From Acidimicrobiales bacterium (lineage in GTDB: Bacteria > Actinomycetota > Acidimicrobiia > Acidimicrobiales > Aldehydirespiratoraceae), in NCBI GenBank assembly GCA_040219515.1, contig JAVJSI010000007.1, positions 186,001-250,000 of the forward strand: DNA of 64,000 nucleotides, written 5' to 3'. The notes beneath the pieces are model-generated. The model searched no databases. It worked only from the letters and a program-made list of their open reading frames with translations, and had not been told where the DNA came from. The translations under genes were made by a program, and so were the position numbers. Positions 7,568 through 16,846 of this stretch are shown here, one piece after another (position 1 is the stretch's first letter; each line of letters begins with the position of its first letter).

Positions 7568-10177
7568 TCAGCCGATCGCGGGGCGGAGGACGATGGCGAG
7601 CTCGTCTCGTCCGCTCACATCGAGCCGCCGGTACACGGACCGAAGGTGGTTGTCGACGGTCCGCCGCGAGACCACCAGCCGATCGGCGATCTCCTGGCTC
7701 GAGAGCCCGAGCGCCGCGAGACCGGCGATCTCGTGTTGGCGGGCGGTGAGCCCGGGCGGTGCGCCGACGAGCGCCGGCGGCACCCGGCCGGTGCATCGAC
7801 TCCACCACGCTTCGGCCCGGGCGGCAGACCGCGTGCTCGCGACGTCGTCGGTCGAGTGGCGGGCCGCCTGCGCGGCCGCCTCGGCGGCGAGCAGCGGGCA
7901 CCCGAGCCCGGCGAGGTCGACCGCCACGGCGTCGAGGTCCTCGGCTGCTCGGGCCGCGAGCGCCTCGGCGTGGGCTGCGAACGAGCGCACCAAGGCGCTC
8001 TCGGTCACCGCTGCGATGGCGTGGAGATCCTCGGCCACGAGGTCGGCGGCCCCGAGACGTACGGATTCGTGAAGGCCGACCACACCCCAGAGCCGATGAC
8101 CTGCTTCCATCGCGAGGCGCCCCGACACCGCCGCGGCTTCGGCGCCGCCGCCAGGGTCGCCCGCCACGACGGCCTCCCACGCCCGTCGGCGATGGGTGGC
8201 GATCTCGGCGACCGGCTGGTCGGTGTTGTCGGATCGCTCGGCGATCGCCGCAAGTGTGGCCGCCATCTCCGGCCGGCCCGCCTGCCATGCCGCCGTCGCG
8301 CCGATGGCGGCGGAGAGCGGACGGAGGCCGAAGGGGTCGACGGCGCGGAAGCTGCGATCGGCATCGAACGCGGCGACCGCCGCCGCATCGAGATCACCGG
8401 TGAGCGGCCCGGAGAAGGCGACACACAAGGCCCACATCCCGAGGGGTTCGCCCCGGGCCGCCGCCGCATCCAGGGCCGCCCGGGCCGCCGAATGAGCGTC
8501 GCCGACCCGGCCCCGACCCACGAGGGCGAGATGCTCGCAGACCGCGACTCGGGCGTGCATGAGCGGTTCGGCACCACGGTCGGACACCGCGTCGCGGAGC
8601 TCTCGGAGCACACCATCGATGCCGCCGAGGTCGAGGTGGAGACAACGGAGGAGCGCCACCACCATCAGCTCCTGTGTCTCCCCATCGGTCAGCGCCCGTT
8701 CGGGACCATGCTCGGGCGCCGGGGCGGTGCCCACGGGGTCCACGAACGCCCGCGCGAGATCTCGCTCACGCGCCAGTCGTCGTCTCGCGTCGGCGTCCGC
8801 CACCACGTCGAGGGCAGCATCGAGCCGACGAAGTGCCGTCTGCGGATCCCGGTTGAGCAGAGTGTCAACCTGCGCCTGCACGATCGAGATCTCGGTGCGC
8901 TGTTCGTCGGTGCGGACGTGGCGCGCCGCCTCGTCGAGCACCTGGAGCGCCTCATCGGCGCGTCGGCCGCGACGCAGAGTCTCGGCGAGGACGACATGGA
9001 CCTCGACGTCGCCGACCTCCTCCTCCATCGCCGAGCGGGCGAGCTGCTCGGCCAGCCAGAGATCGGCCTCGCCCATGGCGGCGCGAGCCATCGGACCCAG
9101 ATCGCCGGCCACCGGCACGCCGGATTCGATCGCCCATCGCGCGTGGCGCAACGTCCACGATGCGCCGGTGGGCGGCGCGACCGCGGCCAGCTTCGCCTGT
9201 AGTCGCCGCCGCGCCGTCGGTCCCATGCGACCGACGATCCATCGCGCGACGAGTGCACGAGTCGGCCGGAGCGCCGCCGCCTCGGCCGGCCCCGACACGT
9301 CGACCAGCTCGGCCCGTTCGAGCTCCTCCCGGGCGGCGTCGTCGAGCACCCCGTCGGCGACCTCGAGCGGAAGGGGGGCGCCGAGGGCGACGAGTTCGAA
9401 GTCCCGGCGAGCGGCCTCGCCCACTCCGGACAGGTGCTCGGCGACGAGCGAACGGAGTCCGGGCGAGTCGGCGGGGCCGCCGACCCAGTGCCACACGGCG
9501 GCTTCCGGATCGATGACATCGCCGCGATCGATCGCGTCGAGCAACAGCTCGAGATCCCGCGGTCGACCACCGGTGTGGTCCCAGAGCGCCTGTCCTGCTT
9601 CGCGCGTCAGAGGCCGGTCGCGAACGGCACCGACGAGTCGATCGTGCGCCTCCCGTGAGAGCGGCGCGACCTCGACGATCTCGGTGTGCGTCGTCGCCAA
9701 TGACCACGCGTCGGGCCCGGGCTGCGGCATGTTGCGGACCGAGACGGCGATTCGCGCCCTTCGATGGTCTCGGAGCCGTTCCAGAAGGGCCACCGAGGCC
9801 ACGTCCAACCACTGCGCTCCGTCGATCACGACCATGAGTTCGGCCCCGTCAGCGGATGCGAGCAGATCACGCTCGATCGCCGCGATCATGCGGAGTCGAT
9901 CGCCGCGTTCGATGTCCACTGCCTCGGACGCGAACGGCGCCACCGCTCCGAACGGCACATCGCGCAGGGCAGGCGATGCGGCCACCGCGTGCACGTGCCA
10001 TCCCCGCATCCGTCCGTGCTCGGCCGCGGAGCCGAGGAGACGGCTCGTCCCGACGCCCGGGCGCCCGACGACCGCAAGCGGTCGGCGGACCGGATCGTCG
10101 AGCGCGGCGCGGATTCGTCCGACCTCCGATTCGCGCCCCGTCAGCGGCCATGCCATCGCCGGCATGGTACCGACCAT
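7568..10177 (-). CDS. Large LuxR-family regulator with AAA/NTPase domain (LAL/MalT-like)
   Basis: This 869-aa protein has an N-terminal STAND-like ATPase region (about 12-250), a long helical tetratricopeptide-like middle, and a C-terminal LuxR helix-turn-helix (about 805-865: LTARQHEIAGLAALGLSSQEIADRL is the core). LAL proteins are usually ATP-dependent activators. Here the P-loop reads GRPGVGTSR (38-46), with Thr where the catalytic Lys should be, whereas the Walker B-like VVIDGAQWLD is kept, so ATP hydrolysis may be lost. In-frame starts at 10177, 10165 and 10156 are possible, none with a clear ribosome site. It lies downstream of three LpqH-like lipoprotein genes on the same strand, its natural candidate targets. 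Confidence 0.85.
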   Translation of the reverse strand: MVGTMPAMAWPLTGRESEVGRIRAALDDPVRRPLAVVGRPGVGTSRLLGSAAEHGRMRGWHVHAVAASPALRDVPFGAVAPFASEAVDIERGDRLRMIAAIERDLLASADGAELMVVIDGAQWLDVASVALLERLRDHRRARIAVSVRNMPQPGPDAWSLATTHTEIVEVAPLSREAHDRLVGAVRDRPLTREAGQALWDHTGGRPRDLELLLDAIDRGDVIDPEAAVWHWVGGPADSPGLRSLVAEHLSGVGEAARRDFELVALGAPLPLEVADGVLDDAAREELERAELVDVSGPAEAAALRPTRALVARWIVGRMGPTARRRLQAKLAAVAPPTGASWTLRHARWAIESGVPVAGDLGPMARAAMGEADLWLAEQLARSAMEEEVGDVEVHVVLAETLRRGRRADEALQVLDEAARHVRTDEQRTEISIVQAQVDTLLNRDPQTALRRLDAALDVVADADARRRLARERDLARAFVDPVGTAPAPEHGPERALTDGETQELMVVALLRCLHLDLGGIDGVLRELRDAVSDRGAEPLMHARVAVCEHLALVGRGRVGDAHSAARAALDAAAARGEPLGMWALCVAFSGPLTGDLDAAAVAAFDADRSFRAVDPFGLRPLSAAIGATAAWQAGRPEMAATLAAIAERSDNTDQPVAEIATHRRRAWEAVVAGDPGGGAEAAAVSGRLAMEAGHRLWGVVGLHESVRLGAADLVAEDLHAIAAVTESALVRSFAAHAEALAARAAEDLDAVAVDLAGLGCPLLAAEAAAQAARHSTDDVASTRSAARAEAWWSRCTGRVPPALVGAPPGLTARQHEIAGLAALGLSSQEIADRLVVSRRTVDNHLRSVYRRLDVSGRDELAIVLRPAIG

Positions 10178-10206
10178 GGCCGAACCGTCTCGACCGACGC
10201 CGCCGC

Positions 10207-10836
10207 TCAGCTACATTCGAAGCCGAACGTGACCGGGACCGGCTGGGGCGCCTCGCCTCCGTCCGCAGTGGCCCGGGAGAACGCGAAGGTGTCGATCGCC
10301 ATGCCGTTGCCGGTGGCGTGGCTGCCGTCCACCGAGAAGTTCGTGATGACCGCGCCCTCCGCGCCCGGGTAGGTCGTGGCAATCTCCGGCCCCGCCTCGA
10401 AGATCCGCCAGTTCATCTCGTCCCGCTCGTCGCGCAGGGTCAGCGAGGGCGCTTCCCAGTCGCCGGTGGTCGAGGTCTCCCAGTCCTCCGGTGGGACATC
10501 GATGCTCACTTCGACCCCCTCGTCGTTGCGGAACGTGCCGCTCACTGCGCCGCCGAGCGCGATGCACACCAGTTCCTCCTCGAAGTTGAACTGCTCCCTG
10601 CCGGCGATCGTCAGCGTGGCACTGCCGGTGCCCGTCGTCGGTTCGGACGAGTCGTCGCCGCCGTCGGCGCCGTCGCCGCCGCCAGTGGAATCGTCGCCGG
10701 CGGGAACGGTCGTGCCGTCATCGCTCGCGGTCGTGGTATCGCCGTCGTCGCCGCACGCCGCGACGGTGAGGGCGAGAACGAGCGCCAACGCCGGCGTGAC
10801 GATACGCAGGAAGCCTGAACGAGGATCGGTGGTCAT
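10207..10836 (-). CDS. LpqH-like lipoprotein A
   Basis: This 209-aa exported lipoprotein has a signal peptide with lipobox VAAC (lipidated C28), a Gly/Asp/Ser/Thr linker to about residue 75, and a C-terminal beta-rich domain of about 130 residues. The domain opens with LTIAGREQF, has one Cys in ELVCIA and ends FGFECS, the plan of mycobacterial LpqH (19-kDa antigen). I start at ATG 10836, which has GGAGA about 6 nt upstream, not at earlier in-frame codons. Lipoprotein B upstream shares the PPxDWE motif and the C-terminal Cys, so they are tandem paralogs. Function is unknown; surface display outside the membrane is expected. Confidence 0.82.
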   Translation of the reverse strand: MTTDPRSGFLRIVTPALALVLALTVAACGDDGDTTTASDDGTTVPAGDDSTGGGDGADGGDDSSEPTTGTGSATLTIAGREQFNFEEELVCIALGGAVSGTFRNDEGVEVSIDVPPEDWETSTTGDWEAPSLTLRDERDEMNWRIFEAGPEIATTYPGAEGAVITNFSVDGSHATGNGMAIDTFAFSRATADGGEAPQPVPVTFGFECS

Positions 10837-10862
10837 TGGTGTCTCCATGGTCGGGGTTCGAT

Positions 10863-10905
10863 TCTCTCGGTATTGCGTCTCTCTGTATTGCGGTTCACGG
10901 TTCAC
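10863..10905 (-). repeat. Microrepeats between lipoproteins A and B
   Basis: Two 15-bp units (10863-10877 and 10878-10892) differ at one base and both end TATTGCG. They are followed by a tandem 7-bp GGTTCAC pair (10892-10905) that covers the stop of lipoprotein B. The role is unknown; they may affect spacing or coupling between the two genes. Confidence 0.6.
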
Positions 10906-11491
10906 AGACGACCTCGAAGGTCATGGGCAGCAATGGGGGCGGCTCGGCACCGTCGCCCTCGGCGTCGACCAACGCCTGGCCATCGATCACGTTGCCCGAG
11001 CCGGTCGCCCACCCGTCGCCCATCTCGTACTCCTCGATGCCGGCGAGCGGTGCATCGGTGTCGGGGTAGCGCTCACCGACGTTCCCCGTCGCCTGATAGG
11101 AACGTCGGCCCTCGCCGCTCCGGTCCGTCAGGACGACCTCGGGCGGACCCCATTCGGAGGCCGTGTCGGTCTCCCAGTCGGGGGGCGGCAAATCGATCTC
11201 GACGCGGATGTCGGGCCCGTCGGTGAACAACGAGGTCATGGCCCGCGGATTGGAGATGCACGTGCTCTCCTCGGGGAGCACGTACTGCTCGTCGCCGATC
11301 GTCACCACCGCGCCGACGTCGGCCGACGGTGCGTCGCTCGGCGTGCTGTCGCCCTGCTCCTCATCGACATCGGCAGCGGCATCGATCGGAGGGTCGACGG
11401 AATCACCGGCCGACGGTTCACCGTCGTCGCCGCACGCGCCGAGGACGAGTGAGAGTCCGAAGAGGGTGATGGCAAGCCGTCGTGGGGTCAT
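10895..11491 (-). CDS. LpqH-like lipoprotein B
   Basis: The 198-aa product begins MTPRRLAITL, with a short signal peptide and lipobox LGAC (C20), then an acidic Ser/Asp linker and the same beta domain as lipoprotein A. Shared features are an opening VVTIGDEQY, a Cys in ESTCIS, an IDLPPPDWET motif (IDVPPEDWET in A) and a terminal EVVCEP. The two cysteines could form a disulfide as in LpqH. It sits between lipoprotein A and the large VWD lipoprotein on the same strand, 20 bp downstream of the latter, so the three are probably one transcript. No enzyme motif is visible. Confidence 0.82.
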   Translation of the reverse strand: MTPRRLAITLFGLSLVLGACGDDGEPSAGDSVDPPIDAAADVDEEQGDSTPSDAPSADVGAVVTIGDEQYVLPEESTCISNPRAMTSLFTDGPDIRVEIDLPPPDWETDTASEWGPPEVVLTDRSGEGRRSYQATGNVGERYPDTDAPLAGIEEYEMGDGWATGSGNVIDGQALVDAEGDGAEPPPLLPMTFEVVCEP

Positions 11492-11511
11492 GGGATCAGG
11501 TCCTTCCGGCG

Positions 11512-14145
11512 TCAGGAGACGCAGTCGACTTCGAGGGTGAACGGGTCGAGCGTCGCTCCGGCCGGGAGCTGCGAGAATGGCGCGAGGCCGATCTCGGGCG
11601 GATCGTTGACGTAGAGCTCTCCCGATGCGCTCAGGCGGGAGCCGTCGAGGGTCATGTCATCCACGGCGTCGGCGAAGTGGGCGACGTTCGTGAGCACCCA
11701 GGCGTGGTCGGTGGTCTGGTCGTCGGCAGTCCGCTGCACCGTGAGAGCGAAGCGGGGCTCGGCCGCCAGGTACTGGACGGTGATCGAGTATCGGGGACCG
11801 TCGGCAAGGTCGATCGAGCCGTCGGCGAACAGGTTCCCGTCGGTGACCTGGCAGTCCCACGACGACGGCACCCCACCGTCACGCTGGTTCGGCGGGTCGT
11901 CGCCGAACACGAGCGTGTCGGTGCCGATCGTGAGCACGGTGTCGCCGGGCGTCGCCGCGGTGACGTCAACCGGATCGTCCTGCGCCGGCGACGCGTCGGT
12001 CGCGGGATCCGCAGGCCCGGCAACGATTTGGACCCGGAACGCGTCGTAGGCATACCCGGGATCCCCGGTGATCGCGACATCGATGACGCAGCCCTCGTAG
12101 AACCGATCGTCGACCACCGACGCGGCCCGGCACGCTTCCTCGGCTTCCGTGCGGGCGTCGAGATCGAGATCGTCGAGCGTGATCGTCGTCGATGGGAATC
12201 CATCGATCAGGAACGACTCGGTCGTCTCGCCCGGGCCGTAGTGCAGGAGCGACTCGTCCTGTGAAATCCGCCAGGAGTCGACGTAGATCGCGTAGAACTC
12301 GTCGCGGTTACTGACGATCGACAAGTCATCGATGATCGAGGGATCGAGCTGTTCGCCGTTGCGCGTCCGGAAGTCGTTGGAGGGATCGCCGTCACCGTTG
12401 CCGAGCTGGCCGACGATTTCGCCTGCACTCGCAGCGGGCTGCACGGTGAGCGTCATACCGTTGACCTCACCCCGGTCGAACACATTGACGAGTTGACCGT
12501 CGGGCCATGCGATCGTCCACCCGTCGAGCTGTCCCCACAGCACCTCGGCATCGCCCACCCGGATTCGCTCGCCGCGTTCAAGTTCGCGCCGTTCGCCGTC
12601 GACGAAGGTCCGGCCGCCCCGGTGCATGGCGATCGACTGACCGCCGGTGCTCAGAGCAAACGCCGTGGCGATCGACGCACCCTGGCTGTTGCCGGCCGGT
12701 TCGGCCCGCATCTGGATCACCTCGCTGTCGTTCTCGAAGACGAGGAATTCGCCCACCGCCTGTTGCGCGTAAACCACGCCGTCGAACGTCAGAAAGCGCA
12801 CGTCGCCGTGGGTTCCACCCCTTGGAGGACGAGCATCCGGATCAGGCGGATCCCCGCAACTCAGGAGGGGTTGCCCCTCGGGCTCCGGTTCGTCTTCGTC
12901 GGTGGGTTCGTCGGGGTCGGGTTGGCCGGGCACCGTGGATCCGACCGAGTCCGCGGGGTCGCCGTCGAGCGGGCGCAGGGTCGGGAAGCGGTCCAGCCGG
13001 ATGCCTGCCGACCTGCCCGCCTCGTTCCTCGCGACGAGCGACGAAGCGACACGAGCGCAGACCTCGAGGGTGAGGAGAGATCGGGCATATGCCCAGGCCT
13101 TCCACTGGTTGTCCGTCACATACGAGTGTCCCTGGCCGGAGATGGCGTACGTGTACCGACTGAGACTCGAGCCGTTGCGCTCCCGGGTGACACGAACCCC
13201 GAAGCCGGATCCGGTCGCATTCCCCTGCCCCGCGGAGTCAGTCGCATCAAATTCCTCGGCGGCGTCGCGCTCCGCGGCCCGGACCGCTTCCACGATCGCA
13301 TCTTCCTCCTGCTGGCCGACCACGAATCCCACCGAGAGGCCGAGCTGGCGCTTGCTCTCTCGCGAGAGGATCGTCGACCCTTCGATCACATCGATCGCCG
13401 AGTCGAGCAGAGGTGCCGGCGGACCGCCGCTCCCGACGACCTCGATCAGCCCGGCGTTCCAGCGATGGGCGAACAGCTCGGTCGGGCCCAATCCCTCTTC
13501 GGCGGCCGGATCACCCGGTATCGTCTGGCCGAACAGAGTGAGCGCTGCCACCTCCGCTCCGGGACGGAGCGCGTCAACGAACGTCAGGTCGATCTCCGAG
13601 CGATCTCCGAATCCGACATGCGTGCGCCGTGCGGAGAAGTCCGCACTCACGATCTCGACGAGCGACGGCTCGGCGACCGCCTCACCTGCGAGCGCCTCGG
13701 CCAGTTCCTCGTCCTCGTCGACACCCAACAACGCGGCGAACTCGGCACGGGTCTCGTCGACCGCCGCAGTCGTCGGCGCGAGAAGACCAAAGTCGACCGA
13801 CATGGTCGGGAGCTCCTTTCCGTCCGCATCGACCATGCGGGCGTCGAGGCCGTCGACTGCGGCGAACGTGAAGCCGCCCGCCAAGTCGACGGGCGATCCC
13901 GCATGGCCCGAGACATGATCGAGAATCGGTTCGAAGATGTCGAGGAGCCCTTCGTCGTCGAGTGTCCACAGACCAAAGTGGAGCGTGAAGTCCTGCACCG
14001 CCTGGGTGCCGAGGACGTCGTCGATCGGCGATCCCTCGCCCGGAACAGGTCCAGAGTCCCCACCGCCGCCGTCGTCGCCACACGCTGACGCGATGAGCGC
14101 GGCACACAACAGAATCGCTGACGCCTTCGCTCCGATGGGTGCCAC
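11512..14145 (-). CDS. Large lipoprotein with von Willebrand D and LpqH-like domains
   Basis: The 877-aa lipoprotein (lipobox ASAC, C22; GTG start after GGGAGAGGC) has a unique N-terminal half (about 40-380), then an acidic Pro/Glu linker (402-430). A VWD-type domain follows (about 441-640), with GDVRFLTFDG, GQLGNGDGDPSNDF and DSWRI. After it comes a Cys pair (C672, C686) in the ACRAASVVDD...EGCVIDVA pattern that often follows VWD in bacteria. The C-terminal domain (about 733-877) resembles lipoproteins A and B: DTVLTIGTDTLVF, Cys765, and an end of FTLEVDCVS. VWD domains mediate calcium-dependent assembly or adhesion, so a surface adhesin role is plausible but inferred. It heads the three-gene lipoprotein cluster. 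Confidence 0.85.
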   Translation of the reverse strand: MAPIGAKASAILLCAALIASACGDDGGGGDSGPVPGEGSPIDDVLGTQAVQDFTLHFGLWTLDDEGLLDIFEPILDHVSGHAGSPVDLAGGFTFAAVDGLDARMVDADGKELPTMSVDFGLLAPTTAAVDETRAEFAALLGVDEDEELAEALAGEAVAEPSLVEIVSADFSARRTHVGFGDRSEIDLTFVDALRPGAEVAALTLFGQTIPGDPAAEEGLGPTELFAHRWNAGLIEVVGSGGPPAPLLDSAIDVIEGSTILSRESKRQLGLSVGFVVGQQEEDAIVEAVRAAERDAAEEFDATDSAGQGNATGSGFGVRVTRERNGSSLSRYTYAISGQGHSYVTDNQWKAWAYARSLLTLEVCARVASSLVARNEAGRSAGIRLDRFPTLRPLDGDPADSVGSTVPGQPDPDEPTDEDEPEPEGQPLLSCGDPPDPDARPPRGGTHGDVRFLTFDGVVYAQQAVGEFLVFENDSEVIQMRAEPAGNSQGASIATAFALSTGGQSIAMHRGGRTFVDGERRELERGERIRVGDAEVLWGQLDGWTIAWPDGQLVNVFDRGEVNGMTLTVQPAASAGEIVGQLGNGDGDPSNDFRTRNGEQLDPSIIDDLSIVSNRDEFYAIYVDSWRISQDESLLHYGPGETTESFLIDGFPSTTITLDDLDLDARTEAEEACRAASVVDDRFYEGCVIDVAITGDPGYAYDAFRVQIVAGPADPATDASPAQDDPVDVTAATPGDTVLTIGTDTLVFGDDPPNQRDGGVPSSWDCQVTDGNLFADGSIDLADGPRYSITVQYLAAEPRFALTVQRTADDQTTDHAWVLTNVAHFADAVDDMTLDGSRLSASGELYVNDPPEIGLAPFSQLPAGATLDPFTLEVDCVS

Positions 14146-14255
14146 GCCTCTCCCGGTTCGCCGTCGAGATCCGCTCGCCTCCTCGCAACCTAGGGGCGCG
14201 GTGCCGTGCCGTCAGTACTCAATCGTCGCGAGATCGCTACTCAGGCGCAGGGCGC

Positions 14256-15917
14256 TCAGCCTTCCCGGACCATCGGCACGATCATGGGCCGGCGGCGGGT
14301 CCGATCGGCCACCGTCTGGCCGGCGGCGCGGCGGGTGATCTGGTTGAGCTTCTCCAGATCCTTCTCGCCGCCCTTCATCGCCTTGCGCAGATCGCGCTCG
14401 ACCGCAGCGGCCACAGCGTCCTCGTGGGCGAGAAGGGCCGGCTTCTCGACCCATCCCCTCGACACCACGTCGGGGCCCGCGATGATCTCGCCGTCGTCGA
14501 GGTCGACGTGGACCACGACCGAGACGAAGCCGTCGTCGCCGAGCACGCGGCGATCGCCGAGAACCGCGTTGCCGAGATCGCCGACCATGCCGTCGACATA
14601 GACACGGTCGGTGCCGATCGATCCGAGATGGTTGATGCCGTCGTCGGTGATCTCGATCTGGTCGCCGTCTTCGCAGAAGACCACACGGTCCTCGGGCATG
14701 CCCATCCGGTACGCCAGGTCGCGATGGGCGACGAGATGGGCGTATTCGCCATGGACCGGCGTGAACCACTCGGGGACGGCCACCGAATGCAGCGTCGCCA
14801 GCTCCGACTGCTTGCCGTGGCCGCTGGTGTGCACGTCGACCTGACCGCTGTGGAGCACCTTGGCCCCGAGGCGGGCGAGGCCGTTGCGGACCGAGGCCAC
14901 CGCGGCCTCGTTGCCGGGGATCGGGTGGGAGCTGAAGACGACGGTGTCGTTGTCGTCGAGCTTCATCCAGCGGCTCTCGCCGATCGCCATCTGGGTGAGC
15001 GCAGCGCGGGGCTCACCCTGCGATCCGGTGCAGACGACGCAGATGCGCTCGGGATCGAGGTCGTCGATGTCTTCTATGTCGCGGATGTGGGCGTCGGGGA
15101 TGCGGAGGATGCCCACGTCTCGCGCCAGCTTCACGTTGCGGCGCATCGACAGCCCGAGGGTGACGAGCACCCGCCCCGTCTCGACTGCAGCGTCGGCGAT
15201 CTGCTGGATGCGGTGGATGTGGCTGGCGAATGAGGCGATGATCACGCGCCGGCCCTCCTGCTCACGCATGACGGCCCGCAGCGCCGCACCGACGTCCTTC
15301 TCCGAGCGGGAGGCGCCGGGCTGATCCGCGTTGGTCGAGTCGGCCAGCAGCAGCCGGATGCCCGGGTCCCAACCCAGCGCGCCGATGCGGGAGAGGTCGG
15401 TACGGCGCCCGTCGACCGGCGTGAGGTCGAGCTTGAAATCGCTCGAGTGAAGGATGACGCCCTGATCGGTGTGGAACGCGGTGATGTTGCCCGACGGGAT
15501 GGAGTGGGTGACCGGGAGGAACTCGCAGTCGAAGGGCCCGACCATGCCCCGGTCGCCGTCCTTGATCTCGCGGAGTTGGGCCTTGTCGAGCAGCCGCACT
15601 TCCTTGAGCTTGTGCTGCACCAGGCCGAGGGTGAAGGCCGAGCCGTAGATGGGGGCCGAGAGATGGGCCATGAGGTACGGCAATGCGCCGATGTGGTCCT
15701 CATGGGCGTGGGTGGCGATGATCGCCTCGACCCGGTCGGCATTTTCGATCAGATAACTGAGATCGGGAAGCACGGCGTCGACGCCGGGCAGGTCGTCGCC
15801 CGCGAACATCTGCCCGCAGTCGAGGACGACGATGCGTCCCTCGGTTTCGATCGCCGCACAGTTGCGGCCGATCTGGCCGAGGCCGCCGAGGAACGTGATC
15901 TTGACGGGTGCGGCCAT
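14256..15917 (-). CDS. rnj: Ribonuclease J
   Basis: RNase J is a metallo-beta-lactamase/beta-CASP nuclease that processes and degrades RNA endonucleolytically and 5'-to-3'. The 553-aa protein has the zinc-binding THAHEDHIG near residue 75, DCGQMFAG, a beta-CASP region with GSQGEPRAAL, and PVHGEYAHL toward the C-terminus. The length is typical. I start at ATG 15917 (MAAPVKITFLGG) because the upstream extension lies within dapA. Only 1 bp separates it from the dapA stop, so the two are co-translated, as in mycobacteria and streptomycetes. Confidence 0.95.
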   Translation of the reverse strand: MAAPVKITFLGGLGQIGRNCAAIETEGRIVVLDCGQMFAGDDLPGVDAVLPDLSYLIENADRVEAIIATHAHEDHIGALPYLMAHLSAPIYGSAFTLGLVQHKLKEVRLLDKAQLREIKDGDRGMVGPFDCEFLPVTHSIPSGNITAFHTDQGVILHSSDFKLDLTPVDGRRTDLSRIGALGWDPGIRLLLADSTNADQPGASRSEKDVGAALRAVMREQEGRRVIIASFASHIHRIQQIADAAVETGRVLVTLGLSMRRNVKLARDVGILRIPDAHIRDIEDIDDLDPERICVVCTGSQGEPRAALTQMAIGESRWMKLDDNDTVVFSSHPIPGNEAAVASVRNGLARLGAKVLHSGQVDVHTSGHGKQSELATLHSVAVPEWFTPVHGEYAHLVAHRDLAYRMGMPEDRVVFCEDGDQIEITDDGINHLGSIGTDRVYVDGMVGDLGNAVLGDRRVLGDDGFVSVVVHVDLDDGEIIAGPDVVSRGWVEKPALLAHEDAVAAAVERDLRKAMKGGEKDLEKLNQITRRAAGQTVADRTRRRPMIVPMVREG

Positions 15918-15918
15918 C

Positions 15919-16809
15919 TCAGGCTCGCCCGAGATCGGCGAGCACGGTCTTCGCGTCGGCTTCGAGGAAGTCGGGTTCGGGGCCCATCGGCATCCGGGTG
16001 GGGCCGCCGGGCAGGCCGAGGACACGGAGCATCGCCTTGGTCGGGATGGGGTTGGGGGCGAGGTCGCCGGTCTCGAATTCATACGACGGGATCAGCCGTC
16101 GGTTGATCTCTGCTGCCTTGTGCACATCGCCCCCGAAGAACGCGTTCATCATGTCGGTCGTTTCGTTGCCGATCCAGTGGGTGGCGACGCCGATCACGCC
16201 GACACCGCCGATCGCCATCAGTGCGAGCGTGAGGCCGTCGTCGCCGCTGTAGACCTCGGTGCCCTCCGGTGCCAGCGCGAGCATGCGGGCCGTCTCCGCC
16301 GGGTTGGCGGCCGCGTCCTTGACGCCGATGATGTTCTCGACGTCGGCGAAGAGATCGACCATCGTCTCGGTGGCGATCTTGCGGCCGGTACGCCCCGGAA
16401 TGTCGTAGAGCAGGATCGGAAGGTCGGTCGCGGCGGCGCAGGCCCGGAAGTGCTCGCTGAGCCCCGCCTGCGACGGGCGGTTGTAGTAGCCGGCCACGTG
16501 GAGGATGCCGTGGGCGCCGGCCGCGGTGGCTCGCTTCGTCAGCTCGACTGCGGCCCTGGTGTCGTTGCTGCCGGCGCCGGCGATCACCGGCTTGTCGGTC
16601 GCTTCCACGACGGCACTGATCAGGGCGATCTGCTCGTCGTGCGTGAGTGTGGGGCTCTCGCCGGTGGTACCGGCGATGACCAGGCCGTCGTTGCCGCCCT
16701 CGGTCGTGAGATGCGCGGCCAGCGCCTGCGCGCCGTCGAGGTCGAGTGACCCGTCGGCCTTGAAAGGGGACACCATGGCGGTGAGGACCCGTCCGAAACG
16801 TGCTTCCAT
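15919..16809 (-). CDS. dapA: 4-hydroxy-tetrahydrodipicolinate synthase
   Basis: DapA condenses pyruvate with aspartate semialdehyde, committing carbon to diaminopimelate and lysine. The 296-aa TIM barrel shows GTTGESPTLTHDE, the catalytic Tyr in YYNRPSQ, YDIPGRTG and the Schiff-base Lys in GVKDAAANP. The start at ATG 16809 (MEARFGRVLTAMVSPF) fits the family; longer readings are not conserved. It follows dapB, SURF1 and a small winged-helix gene on the same strand and precedes rnj by 1 bp. Confidence 0.96.
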   Translation of the reverse strand: MEARFGRVLTAMVSPFKADGSLDLDGAQALAAHLTTEGGNDGLVIAGTTGESPTLTHDEQIALISAVVEATDKPVIAGAGSNDTRAAVELTKRATAAGAHGILHVAGYYNRPSQAGLSEHFRACAAATDLPILLYDIPGRTGRKIATETMVDLFADVENIIGVKDAAANPAETARMLALAPEGTEVYSGDDGLTLALMAIGGVGVIGVATHWIGNETTDMMNAFFGGDVHKAAEINRRLIPSYEFETGDLAPNPIPTKAMLRVLGLPGGPTRMPMGPEPDFLEADAKTVLADLGRA

Positions 16810-16846
16810 TCCCCAAGCGTGCCACGTCCCGGGGCAGATGCGGGCC

